A DNA stretch of 37,555 bases from the NCBI RefSeq assembly GCF_000378465.1, contig NZ_KB899941.1:1-37555 (forward strand). Direction: 5' to 3'. The position numbers were made by a program, and so were the translations under genes. Positions 35,712-37,555 of the stretch are shown here, piece after piece. The number at the start of each line of letters is the position of its first letter. Position 1 is the stretch's first letter. This DNA is from Elioraea tepidiphila DSM 17972. Lineage in GTDB: Bacteria > Pseudomonadota > Alphaproteobacteria > Acetobacterales > Acetobacteraceae. Below the pieces are notes generated by a model. The model saw nothing but the letters and a program-made list of their open reading frames with translations, made no database searches and was not told the origin of the DNA.

Positions 35712-36836
35712 GTGCATCACGACGGACACACGACGCTGATCGAAGACCCGACGACGCTCACAACAGCCGCCCCGTCGGCGGTGGGCGGCCTGTTGCGGGC
35801 CACACGGATGCGCCACGGCCTGTCGCTGAACGACGTCGCGGCGGCACTCCGGATCCGGCGCGACTATCTCGACGCGATCGAGCATGGCCGGTCGGAGGCC
35901 TTGCCTGCCCCCGCCTACGCGATCGGCTTCGTCCGCAGCTATGCGTCCGCATTGGGCCTCGACCCCGAGGAAGTGGCGCGCCGCTACCGCGCCGAGACCG
36001 GGCTCGCGGCGAAGCGCAAGCCTGAGCTCACGTTTCCGGCTCCCGTGCCGGAGCGAGGCGTGCCGGCCGGCGCGCTGGTCGTGGTGGGGGTGGTGCTGGC
36101 GGGCGCCCTCTATGGCGGCTGGTACTACCTGACGGATACCGGGCAGCGTCTGGCCGACGTGGTGCCCGCCCTGCCCGAACGGCTGGCGCGGATCGAGACC
36201 ACGCCGGCGACGCCGACGCCCCTGCCCGCAACGGTGGCGGATGTGCCTGCGGCAGCCGCGCCGGCTTCCCCGCCCCTCGCCCCAGCCGCGCCCGTAGCGC
36301 CGCCCCCCTCGGCGACCGGGCCCGGCGCGGATTTGCCGCTGGCTGCCCTGCCGCCGGCCTCACCCCCGCCGGTCACGCTTCCGCCGACCGGCGCGTGGCC
36401 GACCGGGCCGGCGGTGACACCGCAGAGCCTGATGCCCCCGCGCCGACCCGATCCGTCGGCTGCCAACGCCGCCCCGGTCGCTGCCGCGCCGGCGGAAACG
36501 CCGGCCGCCGAGCCGCCTTCGGCCGAGCCCGCGACCTATGGCGCCGCAGGCGGCGAGGCCGGGCGCGTGCTGCTGCGCGCACGCGCCGATACCTGGATCC
36601 AGGTGCGCGAGCGCGGCTCGGGGTCGGTGCTGTTCAACCGTGTCCTGCGGCCCGGCGAGACGTATCGCGTGCCGGATCGGCCGGGCCTGCTGATGACCAC
36701 CGGCAATGCCGGTGGGCTCGAGGTGATGGTCGAGGGTGATGCGCTGCCATCGCTGGGCGCCCAGGGTGTCGTCCGGCGCGACCTGCCGCTGGAGCCCGCC
36801 GCCCTGCGCCAGGCGGTCGCGGCGCTACCGCGCTGA
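35712..36836 (+). CDS. RodZ-like protein (HTH, membrane span, DUF4115)
   Basis: A 374-residue protein. An N-terminal Cro/CI-like helix-turn-helix of the RodZ type (LRATRMRHGLSLNDVAAAL, then IRRDYLDAIE and PAPAYAIGFVRSYASALG) is followed by one membrane span (ALVVVGVVLAGALYGGWYYL). A long Pro/Ala-rich periplasmic linker comes next, then a C-terminal beta domain of the DUF4115 kind (ADTWIQVRERGSGSVLFNR, RPGETYRVP). RodZ links MreB to the membrane in rod-shape control. GTG 35712 with GAGG upstream is favoured over GTG 35649, which lacks a ribosome site. It is followed by a strong terminator. Confidence 0.83.
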   Translation: MHHDGHTTLIEDPTTLTTAAPSAVGGLLRATRMRHGLSLNDVAAALRIRRDYLDAIEHGRSEALPAPAYAIGFVRSYASALGLDPEEVARRYRAETGLAAKRKPELTFPAPVPERGVPAGALVVVGVVLAGALYGGWYYLTDTGQRLADVVPALPERLARIETTPATPTPLPATVADVPAAAAPASPPLAPAAPVAPPPSATGPGADLPLAALPPASPPPVTLPPTGAWPTGPAVTPQSLMPPRRPDPSAANAAPVAAAPAETPAAEPPSAEPATYGAAGGEAGRVLLRARADTWIQVRERGSGSVLFNRVLRPGETYRVPDRPGLLMTTGNAGGLEVMVEGDALPSLGAQGVVRRDLPLEPAALRQAVAALPR

Positions 36837-36856
36837 TCTGGTTCTTGTGGGATGGG

Positions 36857-36890
36857 GAAGGGGGCCTTGCGGCCCCCTTCGTGGTGTTTT
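36857..36890 (+). terminator. Intrinsic terminator after the RodZ-like gene
   Basis: A perfect 10-pair stem, GAAGGGGGCC (36857-36866) with GGCCCCCTTC (36871-36880), closes a TTGC loop and is followed by GTGGTGTTTT. On the other strand the stem lies just past the chemotaxis-protein stop, so it may serve both convergent genes, though no good T-run exists in that direction. Confidence 0.8.
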
Positions 36891-36907
36891 GCTGTGTGGC
36901 GTGGCGG

Positions 36908-37555
36908 TCAGGCGGCCTTCATCTCGGCGAGGAAGCGCTCGACCTGGGTGCGCAGGGTCTCGGCGCCGCGGCTGAGTTCGGCGGCCGCGCCCTGGACCTG
37001 TGCGGCGGCCGCGCCGGAGCCGGCGGCCGCCTCCTGCACCGAGCCGATATTCGCCGACACCGCGCCCGTGCCGGCGGCCGCCTGCTGCACGTTGCGCGCG
37101 ATCTCGGCGGTCGCCGCCCCCTGCTGTTCCACCGCCGCCGCGATCGAGGCGGCGATGCCGCTGATCTTCTCGATCGTGCCGCCGATCGCCCGGATCGCCT
37201 CCACCACCCGGCCGGTCTCGCCCTGCACCGCGGCGATCTGGCCGCCGATCTCCTCGGTCGCCTTCGCCGTCTGCGAGGCGAGGTTCTTCACCTCCGAGGC
37301 GACCACCGCGAAGCCCTTGCCCGCCTCGCCGGCGCGCGCCGCCTCGATCGTCGCGTTCAGCGCCAGCAGGTTGGTCTGGCCGGCGATGTCGTTGATCAGA
37401 CGCACCACCTCGCCGATCCGGTGCGCGCTCGCGGCCAGCGACTCGACGGTGCTGTTCGTGCGGGTCGCCTCCGACACCGCCTCCGAGGCGATGCGCGTGC
37501 TCTCCGCGACCTGGCGGCTGATCTCGGCGATCGAGGCGGCAAGTTCCTCGGCGGC
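36908..37555 (-). CDS. Methyl-accepting chemotaxis protein, C-terminal part
   Basis: The last 215 residues of a chemoreceptor; the frame stays open to the window edge, so the sensor, membrane and HAMP parts lie outside. The invariant hairpin tip that contacts CheA and CheW is clear: [20 protein letters not shown] followed by [21 protein letters not shown]. Flanking heptad-patterned helices ([30 protein letters not shown]) form the long coiled coil and carry likely methylation sites. It ends in [14 protein letters not shown] without a CheR-docking pentapeptide. The ligand cannot be inferred. Confidence 0.95.
   Translation of the reverse strand, partial: AAEELAASIAEISRQVAESTRIASEAVSEATRTNSTVESLAASAHRIGEVVRLINDIAGQTNLLALNATIEAARAGEAGKGFAVVASEVKNLASQTAKATEEIGGQIAAVQGETGRVVEAIRAIGGTIEKISGIAASIAAAVEQQGAATAEIARNVQQAAAGTGAVSANIGSVQEAAAGSGAAAAQVQGAAAELSRGAETLRTQVERFLAEMKAA

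Overview
The window is very GC-rich chromosomal DNA from an alphaproteobacterium, most likely of the Rhodospirillales/Acetobacteraceae type. I infer this from the gene content and order: ubiG next to lysC and ptsP, comF-grxC-DUF1178 beside an NDUFAF5-like methyltransferase, map next to radC, a Bug-type solute receptor and a RodZ-like protein. Species cannot be named from the sequence alone. Most of the window is housekeeping sequence, tightly packed and often joined by 4-base GTGA or ATGA overlaps.

Layout. 1-330: end of a transposase gene, then the 3' half of a tRNA-Arg(CCG) gene, marking the edge of an inserted element. 341-3136: SpoU-type RNA methyltransferase, Nudix hydrolase, metallo-beta-lactamase-fold hydrolase and a tiny secreted or membrane protein. 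3143-10438 (all minus): folE, a lipoprotein alpha/beta hydrolase, a TrmA/RlmD-type rRNA methyltransferase, DUF1178, grxC, comF, a four-domain rhodanese protein, a cysteine-dioxygenase-family protein and a small membrane protein. 10547-14030 (plus): NDUFAF5-like methyltransferase, map and two tandem radC paralogues, closed by striking inverted repeats. 14132-17239: a TauD-family oxygenase divergent from a Bug receptor, then DUF488 and NnrU.

17319-23309 (minus) is a GMP-synthesis cluster: guaB, a haloacid-dehalogenase-type HAD enzyme, an RsmB-like methyltransferase, a GNAT enzyme, guaA and a YffB/ArsC-like protein. The first four are chained by GTGA overlaps. 23448-25667 is an orphan membrane hybrid histidine kinase. 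25792-31660 holds a GNAT-ubiG pair divergent from lysC, a nitronate-monooxygenase-like gene and ptsP (GAF-EI of the nitrogen phosphotransferase system).

31916-35336 is the least ordinary part. An unrecognised 296-residue protein is followed after 4 bases by an 841-residue subtilisin-family protease. The protease has an intact Asp/His/Asn/Ser active site, an I9/fervidolysin-like propeptide, no signal peptide, and a C-terminal half built from ten GDWI-type repeats of about 40 residues. I regard this pair as the best candidate for an undescribed system. The window ends with a RodZ-like gene, a clear intrinsic terminator and the C-terminal part of a methyl-accepting chemotaxis protein.
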